From positions 345,039 to 384,887 of the forward strand of contig DDAL01000008.1 in the NCBI GenBank assembly GCA_002332615.1: a stretch of DNA of 39,849 bases. Reading direction: 5' to 3'. The position numbers and the translations under genes are program-made. The notes beneath the pieces are model-generated. The model worked only from the letters and a program-made list of their open reading frames with translations, had not been told where the DNA came from and made no database searches. The DNA is from Sphingobacteriaceae bacterium UBA2059. Lineage in GTDB: Bacteria; Bacteroidota; Bacteroidia; Sphingobacteriales; Sphingobacteriaceae. Shown here one piece after another: positions 24,543 to 32,017 of the stretch (the first letter of the stretch is position 1; each line of letters opens with the position of its first letter).

Positions 24543-25942
24543 GCCATATAGCGGTTAATAATATCTACAATCACCTTATTTTCCTGAAGCTGAGGAAGAT
24601 ATTCAAATAATATCTCATGCTTCGAAGCATCAAGCTTTAGAGCTGCCTCCAGATAATTAAGTGCATTGTTATACTTTCCCGAGGCAAACTGATAAGCAAC
24701 CATTCGATAATAAAGCTCAGCAGCGTCCGGATTCGTTTTTATTGCATCGGTCATCACTTCTATTGCATCGTCAAGCTTACCCTGCTCATAGAGTATAGAG
24801 GAGTAGTCGAGCCATGCTTCTATATCAACCGGGTTAAGCTCAATGACTTTTTGGTAAGCCTCTTCCGAATTCAGCAGGTCGCCTAGTTTATAGTGTGCAT
24901 CAGCAATTGCAAACCAATAGTCAGGATTAGAAACATCAATTACAAGCGCTTTTTTATAAAAGTGAAGAGCTTCAAAAAAGCGCTCCTCCGAATCAAGCGT
25001 TACTCCAATGCCAAACCAGGCGTCTGACAGTGTGGTATCCAGCTTAACGGCCTTTTTATAGTAAGCCCTGGCTTCGTCCATTTGTTCAAGCTTCTCGTAA
25101 CACTCGCCAATGGCGCAGTATGTATCGCCGTTCGGCTGTTCGTACTCGAAAGTTTGTTTGTAAACTTCCATCGCTTCCTGAAACTTCTCAAGCTGTATAA
25201 GCGAGTTTCCTTTGTTGTAATAAGCAGATGCGAAGTTTTCCTTGATCAAAATAGCATAGTCATATGCATCTATTGCTTTTTCAAACAAGTTAAGTTTGTG
25301 ATAGGCGTTTCCCAGGTTATACCAGGCGGAGTAGGAATAAGGATCGCTGTCTATGTATTGATTATAGAACTGAATGCTTTCTTCAGCCCGGTCAAGAACA
25401 TCGTAGCAAAAGGCCAGTTCATATAAGGCATCCTGATTTTCCATGTTCTGTTCCAGGCAACGCTTAAGGTTTATAATGGCCTTGTCATAAAAACCCAGAT
25501 GCTGATATACAAGAGCAATGTGAAGGTAAATATGGTCAGTAGACTCTGATAGGGGCAGGGCATGTAAATAACATTCGAGTGCTTCGTCGTAGCGCTCGAG
25601 GGCCTCATAGATATTGCCGCGGATCAAATAAATATCTCCTTCTGAAGGTTCGAGTATATGAGCCTTATCAAGGGTATCAAAAGCTTCGTCCAGCTTATTA
25701 TAAATTACAAGCAGTTGAGCTTTTTTAATAAGAAAGACGGCTGCATAGGGGTGCTGGCTAATAGCGTAGTCGACCACGGTAAGAGCCTTTTCATGAGAGC
25801 CTTTTTCAATATAAAAGTCAATAATGTTTTCAAAGGCTTGTGATTCGAAGAAATACTGATCCTTGTTACGGATCATTTCTTCATATCGCTCTACCGAAAA
25901 CTTTGGATCCTCGGTAAAGTCAAACTCAAAATCTTCTTTCAT
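24539..25942 (-). CDS. Tetratricopeptide-repeat protein
   Basis: Protein of 467 residues from the ATG at 25942 (a TTG directly before it is also open). It is made almost wholly of TPR helix pairs from about residue 30 to 460, roughly twelve repeats, with typical spacing of 34 and consensus-like segments such as EALECYLHALPLSE, AWYNLGNAYHKLNLFEKAIDAYDYAI and AYYNKGNSLIQLEKFQEAMEVY. It has no signal peptide, so a cytoplasmic scaffold for protein-protein contact is most likely; partners are unknown. The acidic N-terminus (EDFEFDFTEDPKFS) is notable. Convergent with buk; its own promoter should lie in the 286-base gap after 25942. Confidence 0.88.
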   Translation of the reverse strand: MKEDFEFDFTEDPKFSVERYEEMIRNKDQYFFESQAFENIIDFYIEKGSHEKALTVVDYAISQHPYAAVFLIKKAQLLVIYNKLDEAFDTLDKAHILEPSEGDIYLIRGNIYEALERYDEALECYLHALPLSESTDHIYLHIALVYQHLGFYDKAIINLKRCLEQNMENQDALYELAFCYDVLDRAEESIQFYNQYIDSDPYSYSAWYNLGNAYHKLNLFEKAIDAYDYAILIKENFASAYYNKGNSLIQLEKFQEAMEVYKQTFEYEQPNGDTYCAIGECYEKLEQMDEARAYYKKAVKLDTTLSDAWFGIGVTLDSEERFFEALHFYKKALVIDVSNPDYWFAIADAHYKLGDLLNSEEAYQKVIELNPVDIEAWLDYSSILYEQGKLDDAIEVMTDAIKTNPDAAELYYRMVAYQFASGKYNNALNYLEAALKLDASKHEILFEYLPQLQENKVIVDIINRYMA

Positions 25943-26231
25943 CAATTATAAGTTAACGCTTTTTTGGCACATTTATTTACAAGTGCCTCAAATACTTTGC
26001 GCACGTTCTGCTTTTCAGTTAAACATTAACTCAAAACACTTCGTTTGCAAAGATAGGCTTATTTGTAAATTATTGATTTTAAATAAAATAATGCCTGTTC
26101 CAGATGCCTGCCTGGAGTAAACGCAGTTGCTTCGCCTGAGTGTTGTTCTATTGTAATAAAATTTAAACAGGCAGGACGGATGAACATTTCAACCGGGGCA
26201 TCGTTAATTTAATGAATCATTGTATAAGAAT
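25943..26231. other. Intergenic region between TPR and aldo/keto reductase genes
   Basis: 289 bases of A/T-rich sequence between divergent genes. On the minus strand a TATCTTTG near 26052 resembles a -7 box for the TPR gene but would leave a leader of about 95 bases. I see no RNA gene or repeat. A leaderless TTG at 26220 is open but is not needed for the reductase. Confidence 0.4.
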
Positions 26232-27185
26232 ATGAATTATCGCAAGCTTGGTCAGTCCGACTTAACCGTTTCTCCGCTCTGTTTCGGAGGAAATGTATTT
26301 GGCTGGACAGCCGATCAGAAGACTTCTTTTGAACTTTTAGATTCCTTTGTAGACAAAGGTTTTAATTTTATAGATACGGCAGATGTTTACTCCCGCTGGG
26401 TGCCGGGCAATGCAGGTGGCGAGTCCGAAACCATCATAGGCAACTGGTTAAAGGACGGTCGTAAGCGGCATTCTGTAGTGCTTGCCACAAAGGTTGGCTC
26501 AGCTATGGACCATAGCCAGGTTAAAAACCTCTCGCACGATTATATTATGAAATCTGTGGATGACTCGCTACGCCGCCTTCAAACAGATTATATTGATCTA
26601 TATCAGTCACATTATGATGATCTGAATACTCCTGTCGAAGAAACCCTGGAAGCTTATGCAAAGCTCATTCAGCAGGGAAAGGTCAGAGCTATAGGCGCCT
26701 CCAACTTTAGCCCCGCACGGCTTGTGGAAGCACTCGAAGCCGCAGGCAAAGGCCTGCCCAGATACGAGAGCCTGCAGCCTTTATATAACCTGGTTGAACG
26801 TAAACAATACGAAGAAGAACTGGAAGAAGTTGTACAGCAATATAACATAGGCGTTATAAGCTATTATTCTCTGGCGAGCGGATTTCTAAGCGGCAAGTAT
26901 CGCTGCGAAGATGATCTGGCCCAAAGTCCCAGAGGCGAGTCCGTTAAAAAGTACATGAATGATAAAGGGAAGGCAGTACTCAGTGCGCTTGATGAGGTAG
27001 CCGAACGCCATCAGGCAAGTGTTGCGCAAGTTTCCCTCGCATGGCTCATGGCCAGGCCGAATATCACATCGCCCATTGTAAGTGCCACCGTTAAAAAACA
27101 GCTTGATGATATTGTAAAAGCGGCCGCTTTGGAGCTCAGCCCTCAGGATATTGCTTTATTAAATGACGCCAGTGCATGGCGCTAA
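26232..27185 (+). CDS. Aldo/keto reductase
   Basis: NADPH-dependent oxidoreductase with the AKR barrel, 317 residues from the ATG at 26232. MNYRKLGQSDLTVSPLCFGG is the usual start. The catalytic tetrad is visible: D48 and Y53 (FIDTADVYS), K87 (ATKVG) and H127 (YQSHYDD). GASNFSPARLVEAL, GVISYYSLASGFLSGKY and SVAQVSLAWLMARP are standard later blocks, followed by the cofactor-binding SATVKKQLDDIV. It resembles the YhdN/Tas group. Substrate is not visible. It precedes gpmA by 7 bases, so both are probably one transcript, though no pathway link is obvious. Confidence 0.9.
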   Translation: MNYRKLGQSDLTVSPLCFGGNVFGWTADQKTSFELLDSFVDKGFNFIDTADVYSRWVPGNAGGESETIIGNWLKDGRKRHSVVLATKVGSAMDHSQVKNLSHDYIMKSVDDSLRRLQTDYIDLYQSHYDDLNTPVEETLEAYAKLIQQGKVRAIGASNFSPARLVEALEAAGKGLPRYESLQPLYNLVERKQYEEELEEVVQQYNIGVISYYSLASGFLSGKYRCEDDLAQSPRGESVKKYMNDKGKAVLSALDEVAERHQASVAQVSLAWLMARPNITSPIVSATVKKQLDDIVKAAALELSPQDIALLNDASAWR

Positions 27186-27192
27186 GAACATT

Positions 27193-27801
27193 ATGAACCC
27201 AACAACACTTGTCATTGTACGCCACGGCCAGTCTGAATGGAATATGGAAAACCGTTTCACGGGCTGGCAGGACATTGATTTGACGGAGCACGGACGCGAA
27301 GAAGCACTTGAAGCGGCCCGTAAGTTAAAAGACGAGCATTTTGATATTGCTTACACCTCCATGCTTCGGCGTGCACAGCATACGCTCACTATTATAATGG
27401 ACGCCTGTTCATTTAAACTGCCGGTAGTTAAGGATAAAGCTCTTGACGAACGATGCTATGGCGATCTGGAAGGCCTCAATAAGGCTGATACAGCCATAAA
27501 GTATGGCGAGGAACAAGTGTTGATCTGGCGTCGTTCCTATGACATAGCGCCGCCCGGAGGCGAATGCCTGCGCGATACGGCCGACAGGGTAATTCCGTAC
27601 TTTGAAAGCAAAATAGCCCCGAAGCTTAAGGATGGTAAAAATGTGCTCATTGTTGCCCACGGCAACAGCCTTCGATCTCTTATGATGCATCTCGAAAAGC
27701 TGAGTCCCGAACAAATTATACAAACCGAGCTGCCTACCGGGGTGCCTAGAAAGTATGTTTTCGATGAGCGACTGACGCTTAAAAAAGCAGTGTTTTTATA
27801 A
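27193..27801 (+). CDS. gpmA: 2,3-bisphosphoglycerate-dependent phosphoglycerate mutase
   Basis: Interconverts 3- and 2-phosphoglycerate in glycolysis. Start at the ATG 27193 gives MNPTTLVIVRHGQSEWN; a start 30 bases upstream would overlap the reductase gene and adds no conserved residue. Phosphohistidine H11 in RHGQ, RFTGWQDIDLTEHG, SMLRRAQHT, ERCYGDLEGLNK with E86, RRSYDIAPPGGE and VAHGNSLRSL with H156 are all present. The family-specific TGWxDxxLT and LNK segments separate it from the cofactor-independent broad phosphatase type. At 202 residues it is shorter than the 250-residue E. coli type; the missing part lies between E86 and H156 and at the C-terminus, as in short bacterial versions. 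Confidence 0.9.
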   Translation: MNPTTLVIVRHGQSEWNMENRFTGWQDIDLTEHGREEALEAARKLKDEHFDIAYTSMLRRAQHTLTIIMDACSFKLPVVKDKALDERCYGDLEGLNKADTAIKYGEEQVLIWRRSYDIAPPGGECLRDTADRVIPYFESKIAPKLKDGKNVLIVAHGNSLRSLMMHLEKLSPEQIIQTELPTGVPRKYVFDERLTLKKAVFL

Positions 27802-27821
27802 GTGTCAGACCCAAAGCTATC

Positions 27822-28649
27822 TCAGGCTTTCTTTTCTTCGCCGGCAGGCTTCTTCCGAGCAGGGCGCTTCCTGCCGGTGCTTGCTTTTTCGCCTTTATTT
27901 ACCTCCGTTTGCTTGTTTACTTTTTTTCTAACCACCGGATGATTAAGGCCGCTTCCTTCATTTCTCACTACCTCGTATTCCGGCAGGCTTTCAATCAGCT
28001 TTGTCAGACTGTAAAAGCCATGCGCACGAGGGTCGAAGCTCGGATCTATCTTTCTCAAATCTGAACCTAACTTAGAAACATATACGCCGGAATCTTCAGT
28101 CTCGGAAATGCCGTAAGCCTTGTCAATAAGTTCTTTATTAACTTTAATATAAGTGCGTTTTGTCCGCTCATCTTTCACTACCGGCTTTTCTTCGGCATTG
28201 TCTGCTTCATCCTGAAGGATGTTCTCGCAATAAGTAAATATTTCGCAGGACTGTACAAAAGCATTAGGCGTTTTCTTTTCGCCAATTCCCATCACAAATA
28301 TGCCCTCTTCACGTATCCGCTTTGCCAGGCCTGTATAATCACTGTCGCTGGATACAATGCAAAAACCATCTACCATTTTGCTGTGCAAAATATCCATCGC
28401 GTCAATTATCAAAGCGCCGTCTGTAGAGTTTTTTCCCGAAGTATAAGAGAACTTCTGTATAGGCGTAAACGAAAGGTTATTTAATACCTCTTTCCAGCTG
28501 TTCATGCTATTGGTGGTCCAGTCGCCATAAATCCTGCGTACAGTAACTTTGCCATACTTTGAAACCTCCTCCAAAATAGGTTTAAGTAATTTTGCCTGAG
28601 CATTATCGCCATCTACCAGTACCGCTATACGATTTCCACTGTTCTCCAT
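27822..28649 (-). CDS. NYN/PIN-like nuclease-domain protein with OST-HTH (LOTUS) domain
   Basis: LabA/DUF88-like protein of 275 residues. The N-terminal NYN domain (about 6-150) carries acidic residues D13 and D15 in VLVDGDNAQ, D78 or nearby in NSTDGALIIDAMD and D102/D104 in SSDSDYTGLAK, the layout of a metal-dependent RNA-cleaving PIN-like site. An OST-HTH/LOTUS-type domain follows at about 172-240 (YVSKLGSDLRKIDPSFDPRAHGFYSLTKLIESL), which binds RNA in eukaryotic relatives. The tail is Lys/Arg-rich and lacks structure (KASTGRKRPARKKPAG). Likely a cytoplasmic RNA-processing or RNA-binding protein; activity is not shown by sequence. Convergent with gpmA, 20 bases apart. Confidence 0.85.
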   Translation of the reverse strand: MENSGNRIAVLVDGDNAQAKLLKPILEEVSKYGKVTVRRIYGDWTTNSMNSWKEVLNNLSFTPIQKFSYTSGKNSTDGALIIDAMDILHSKMVDGFCIVSSDSDYTGLAKRIREEGIFVMGIGEKKTPNAFVQSCEIFTYCENILQDEADNAEEKPVVKDERTKRTYIKVNKELIDKAYGISETEDSGVYVSKLGSDLRKIDPSFDPRAHGFYSLTKLIESLPEYEVVRNEGSGLNHPVVRKKVNKQTEVNKGEKASTGRKRPARKKPAGEEKKA

Positions 28650-28787
28650 GTTGTTTTTGTATGATGCTAAGATAGTTAAATAGAATAAATCACAGGTAAG
28701 CGTCGAAGAGGCCGCTGTTACAGAAAAGCACTATTTTTCTAACAAATTAATATGCAGGATGTTATTACTGCATCAAACATTTATCTT

Positions 28788-29321
28788 ATGGAACATAACA
28801 GCGATTCAATTAAAGACGACATCAAGGACCTCAGAGGTGCCGATGCCATTAAAAAGATGCAGGAGTTAACAGGTAAAAGCGATACTTGCTTCTTCACCTC
28901 CAACATAAAAACCGGACTGCAGTTCTCTGCCAGACCCATGTCTGTAAGAAAGTGCGACGATGAAGGCAACTTTTGGTTTTTAAGCAGTAAAGACAGCAGG
29001 AAGAACGAAGAGCTAGCTTCCGACCCCTTTGTACAGCTTCTCTTTCAAGGTTCTTCGCATTCAGATTATATGAATATCTATGGAATGGCAAGCATCAGCG
29101 ATAATAAAGAGAAGATTAAGGAACTTTGGTCGCCTTTGCTAAAAACCTGGTTTACAGAAGGCGAGGACGATCCGCGCATAAGCGTGATAAAGGTAGAAAC
29201 CCTGGATGGTTTTTACTGGGATAACAAGCATGGTAATGCTGTAGCCAACATAAAAATTGCTATAGGCGCGGCTATAGGGAAAACCCTCGACGACTCTATT
29301 GAAGGTAAGCTTGAGGCCTGA
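28788..29321 (+). CDS. General stress protein 26-like (pyridoxamine 5'-phosphate oxidase-like flavoprotein)
   Basis: FMN-binding split-barrel protein of the GSP26 type. From ATG 28788 it has 177 residues; another ATG at 28752 adds 12 residues, and I cannot separate them. Features: GADAIKKMQELTGKSDTCFFTSNIK at the start, ARPMSVRKCDDEGNFWFLSSKDSRK for flavin contact, VQLLFQGSSHSDYMNIYGMASI, and LKTWFTEGEDDPRISVIKVE. Proteins of this kind are induced in general stress and bind flavin; the reaction is unclear. It is divergent from the NYN gene and ends at a long bidirectional terminator. A TATTTTTC element at 28732-28739 may be its -7 box. Confidence 0.82.
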   Translation: MEHNSDSIKDDIKDLRGADAIKKMQELTGKSDTCFFTSNIKTGLQFSARPMSVRKCDDEGNFWFLSSKDSRKNEELASDPFVQLLFQGSSHSDYMNIYGMASISDNKEKIKELWSPLLKTWFTEGEDDPRISVIKVETLDGFYWDNKHGNAVANIKIAIGAAIGKTLDDSIEGKLEA

Positions 29322-29334
29322 TCGCTCAGCACAC

Positions 29335-29382
29335 AACAAGAAAAGGGGGCTGAACAACTCAAGTTCAGCCCCTTTTCTTGTT
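29335..29382. terminator. Bidirectional hairpin terminator
   Basis: Stem of 20 pairs with one bulged G (arms 29335-29355 and 29363-29382, aacaagaaaaggggg.. / complement) and a 7-base loop. T-rich ends on both sides. It lies between the convergent stress-protein gene (stop 29321) and DUF4142 gene (stop 29400). Confidence 0.85.
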
Positions 29383-29399
29383 CGCAATGCTCAAGTTCT

Positions 29400-29933
29400 T
29401 TACTTGTTAAGCTTGTCATTCAAACTCTCAGCATCTTTAAGATGACCTTTCAGGGCGGGAAGAGTTTTAGTTGCAAACTCCTTTAAACCCACATCAGGAA
29501 CGCCATGAGTTTCAGTAGCTTTTTCAAACAGGTTTACCGCTTGTTTATGAGCATCAACCATAAGTTTAGCATACTCTTTGTCGAATTCAGTGCCTGTTTT
29601 GCCATCTAGCTTAGCAAGCATGTTCTTGTCATCAGCTGTCATGTAACCAGCGTCTACACTAATTTTAGCAGCCTCAGCTTTTAATTTAAGTTCCGAGTTT
29701 TTAAGTCCGTGTTCAGCTATCATCTTTGCAGCAAATTGTTTCACGTCAGCATGTGATCCATTCTTTACGGCCAATTCACCGGCTTTAATTTCAAGATTGT
29801 TGCTGCTGGTTGCTTTCTCAACGAAAACGCGGTCAGTCATCTTAAATGTAACCTCATCATCGTCATCATCGCAAGCCTGGAATAAAAATGCTCCCACGAG
29901 CAATGCCAGTAGTAATACTTTTAAGTTTTTCAT
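29400..29933 (-). CDS. DUF4142-family lipoprotein
   Basis: 177 residues. Type II signal peptide MKNLKVLLLALLVGAFLFQAC with the lipidated C21. The mature protein starts with five Asp and a Glu directly after C21, an acidic stretch that in other Bacteroidota sends lipoproteins to the outer surface. The rest is the four-helix ferritin-like DUF4142 fold: FVEKATSSNNLEIKAGELAVKNG, HADVKQFAAKMIAEHGLKNSELK, FDKEYAKLMVDAHKQAVNLFEKA and KEFATKTLPALKGHLKDAE. His residues HGL and DAHK at helix ends recall metal-binding sites in the wider group, but function is unknown. A single minus-strand gene with a terminator on its 3' side. Confidence 0.88.
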   Translation of the reverse strand: MKNLKVLLLALLVGAFLFQACDDDDDEVTFKMTDRVFVEKATSSNNLEIKAGELAVKNGSHADVKQFAAKMIAEHGLKNSELKLKAEAAKISVDAGYMTADDKNMLAKLDGKTGTEFDKEYAKLMVDAHKQAVNLFEKATETHGVPDVGLKEFATKTLPALKGHLKDAESLNDKLNK

Positions 29934-30110
29934 AGCGTTAAATTAAGATTATGTAAATGTTTAATCTAAACGCAGTAAGGCAGGTATTGTTTATAGTAAT
30001 TTAAATATGAGAAGACTTTTGATTTAAAGCCTGCTTTTTTATTGCTTCAATCAAATCAAGTTGCTGCTTTAAAGCAGTAATAGCTTTACGCACATATTTC
30101 TTTGGTTTAG

Positions 30111-30281
30111 GTGGGGTTTTTAATAACAAAAGTTGGCGGGGCGCTGTTTGATCATTATAAATCACTGGGGCATATAGAAACAGGATATACGATAATGTTT
30201 GCATTTTGCGCTGTAGCCTATGTCGTCGCCTGGTCTATTATGAAAGCACTGGTGCCACAAATGAAAGTTGTTAACATATAA
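30111..30281 (+). pseudogene. Decayed C-terminal end of an MFS transporter
   Basis: The plus-strand frame 30111-30281 reads 56 residues that look like the end of a major-facilitator sugar-acid/hexuronate-type transporter: GGALFDHYKSLGHIETGY, then a final membrane segment (TIMFAFCAVAYVVAWSIMKALVP) and VVNI before a TAA. There is a TAG just before (30108-30110), no start, and upstream bases do not continue the protein in this frame; a shifted frame reads FGLGGV before the break, so a frameshift plus deletion is possible. The stop abuts the GAPN region. The assignment is by resemblance to the C-terminal helix and tail of Bacteroidota MFS proteins. Confidence 0.6.
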
Positions 30282-30290
30282 TTGAGTCAA

Positions 30291-31916
30291 ATGAGTATTG
30301 AAAACAAGTTGAAAACACTTTTTGTGTCTGAACATCAAATCCCGGATGAGTACAGACTCGGTGACTTTATTCACCAGAAAGAATACTTACTCGACGGCCA
30401 GATGCGCAGTTGGGAAGGAGATATGCACGACGTGTATTCTCCTATATGCATAGAAGAGGATGGCAGTTATAAGCGCAAGCTTATAGGCTCCTACCCGGTG
30501 TGTACTGAGAAGGAGGCGCTGGATGCTATGGATGCAGCTGTCAATGCCTATAACAATGGCAGAGGTGAATGGCCTACCATGAGCGTTGCCGAGCGTATAA
30601 AATGTGTCGAGCGTTTCACGGTCAAAATGATCGCTAAAAAGCGCAAAGTAGTTAAAATACTCATGTGGGAAATAGGGAAGTCGTATAGCGACTCAGTAAA
30701 GGAGTTTGACCGTACGGTTGAGTACATTAACGCCACTGCAGACGCCTTAAAAGATCTTGACAGGCAGTCATCCAGGTTTGAAATCCAAGAAGGTATTATT
30801 GCCCAGATACGCAGATCGCCTTTAGGTGTTGTGTTGTGTATGGGGCCGTTTAATTACCCTCTCAATGAAACGTTTACAACCCTTATTCCTGCTCTTATAA
30901 TGGGAAATACGCTGTTATTCAAACCGCCTAAATATGGTACCCTGCTTCACTATCCGCTGCTTAAAGCTTTTCAGGAAAGCTTTCCGAAAGGGGTTATCAA
31001 TACCGTTTATGGCCGTGGACACGTTGTTATACCTCCGCTTTTAAAAAGTGGAAAGATTAACGTTCTTACCCTTATCGGGTCAAGCAAAGTAGCTAACGAG
31101 CTGAAAAAACTTCATCCTAAAGTCAACCGCTTGCGGGCTATACTTGGATTGGACGCAAAAAATGCCGCAATAGTAAGCCGAAATGCCAATCTTGAGCAGG
31201 CTGTAAGCGAAATACTGCTCGGCTCCCTGTCCTTTAACGGGCAGAGATGCACTGCCATTAAAATTATTTTTGCCGAGCGAGCCATAGCTGACCGACTGGT
31301 TAGAATGCTTTCAGAGGCTGTGTCCACACTTAAAATTGGAATGCCTTGGGAGAGTGGGGTTGCACTTACCCCTTTGCCGGAACCAGGTAAACCCGCCTAT
31401 TTAAAAGAACTCATTGACGACGCCCTGTCCAAGGGGGCACAGGTAATGAACCCAGAGGGGGGTAAGACCTTCGAATCTTTTGTTTATCCGGCAGTACTGT
31501 ATCCGGTGAACAAGGATATGAAAGTATACTATGAGGAGCAATTCGGGCCAGTGGTTCCTGTGGTAGCTTATGATGACATAGAGGAGCCTGTTGACTATTT
31601 AATTGAGTCCACTCACGGACAGCAGGTAAGTGTATTCAGCAATGACGATCAGGAAGTGGCTGGCCTGATCGATCCGCTTGTAAACCAGGTGAGCAGGGTA
31701 AATATAAACTGCCAGTGCCAGCGCGGGCCGGATGTTTTTCCGTTTACAGGGCGAAAAGACAGCGCAGAAGGCACTCTTTCGGTTGTTGATGCTTTAAGGT
31801 CATTCTCTATTAGGTCTTTGGTTGCCACCAAAATGAACGATAGCAACAAAGAACTTATCAATGAAATAGTAAATAAGCAGAGCTCAAATTTTTTAAGTAC
31901 AAACTATATATTTTAA
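30291..31916 (+). CDS. gapN: NADP-dependent glyceraldehyde-3-phosphate dehydrogenase, non-phosphorylating (GapN-type aldehyde dehydrogenase)
   Basis: Aldehyde dehydrogenase of 541 residues, oxidising glyceraldehyde 3-phosphate to 3-phosphoglycerate with NADP. Start at ATG 30291 (a TTG nine bases upstream is also open). MGPFNYPLNETFTTLIPAL is the substrate and cofactor contact, FKPPKYG the cofactor loop, SSKVANELK and LGLDAKNAAIV follow, and the catalytic Cys is C320 in SFNGQRCTAIK. YEEQFGPVVPVV and the C-terminal VNINCQCQRGPDVFPFTGRKDSAEGT (split here for length) are typical of the long GapN subgroup of about 540. Where most aldehyde dehydrogenases have LELGGK, this reads LGLDAK, so the acidic residue sits two places later. 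Preceded by the MFS relic; followed by a terminator. Confidence 0.85.
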   Translation: MSIENKLKTLFVSEHQIPDEYRLGDFIHQKEYLLDGQMRSWEGDMHDVYSPICIEEDGSYKRKLIGSYPVCTEKEALDAMDAAVNAYNNGRGEWPTMSVAERIKCVERFTVKMIAKKRKVVKILMWEIGKSYSDSVKEFDRTVEYINATADALKDLDRQSSRFEIQEGIIAQIRRSPLGVVLCMGPFNYPLNETFTTLIPALIMGNTLLFKPPKYGTLLHYPLLKAFQESFPKGVINTVYGRGHVVIPPLLKSGKINVLTLIGSSKVANELKKLHPKVNRLRAILGLDAKNAAIVSRNANLEQAVSEILLGSLSFNGQRCTAIKIIFAERAIADRLVRMLSEAVSTLKIGMPWESGVALTPLPEPGKPAYLKELIDDALSKGAQVMNPEGGKTFESFVYPAVLYPVNKDMKVYYEEQFGPVVPVVAYDDIEEPVDYLIESTHGQQVSVFSNDDQEVAGLIDPLVNQVSRVNINCQCQRGPDVFPFTGRKDSAEGTLSVVDALRSFSIRSLVATKMNDSNKELINEIVNKQSSNFLSTNYIF

Positions 31917-31937
31917 TTCTTTGCCCAAGCTAACCAA

Positions 31938-31973
31938 AAACGGCTGCTCCATTGGAGCAGCCGTTTGCTTTTT
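31938..31973. terminator. Bidirectional terminator between gapN and GH2 gene
   Basis: Perfect 13-base stem (31938-31950 and 31954-31966, aaacggctgctcc / complement), a 3-base loop, and T-run at 31969-31973. On the minus strand the stem is followed by five T (from the A-run 31936-31940). It serves both convergent genes. Confidence 0.8.
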
Positions 31974-32017
31974 ATATAGTTCAGTTTTGGTAGCCGGGCG
32001 GCACAGCAATGCCGGGG

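Noticed and set aside
27815..27833. Short hairpin aaagc / gcttt at the end of gpmA
   Set aside because: Only five pairs, overlaps the NYN coding end; too weak to call a terminator.
30001..30204. 67-residue minus-strand frame
   Set aside because: The first half is antisense to the MFS relic. The Lys-rich second half might be a gene remnant, but nothing in it is recognisable, so it is not listed as a gene.
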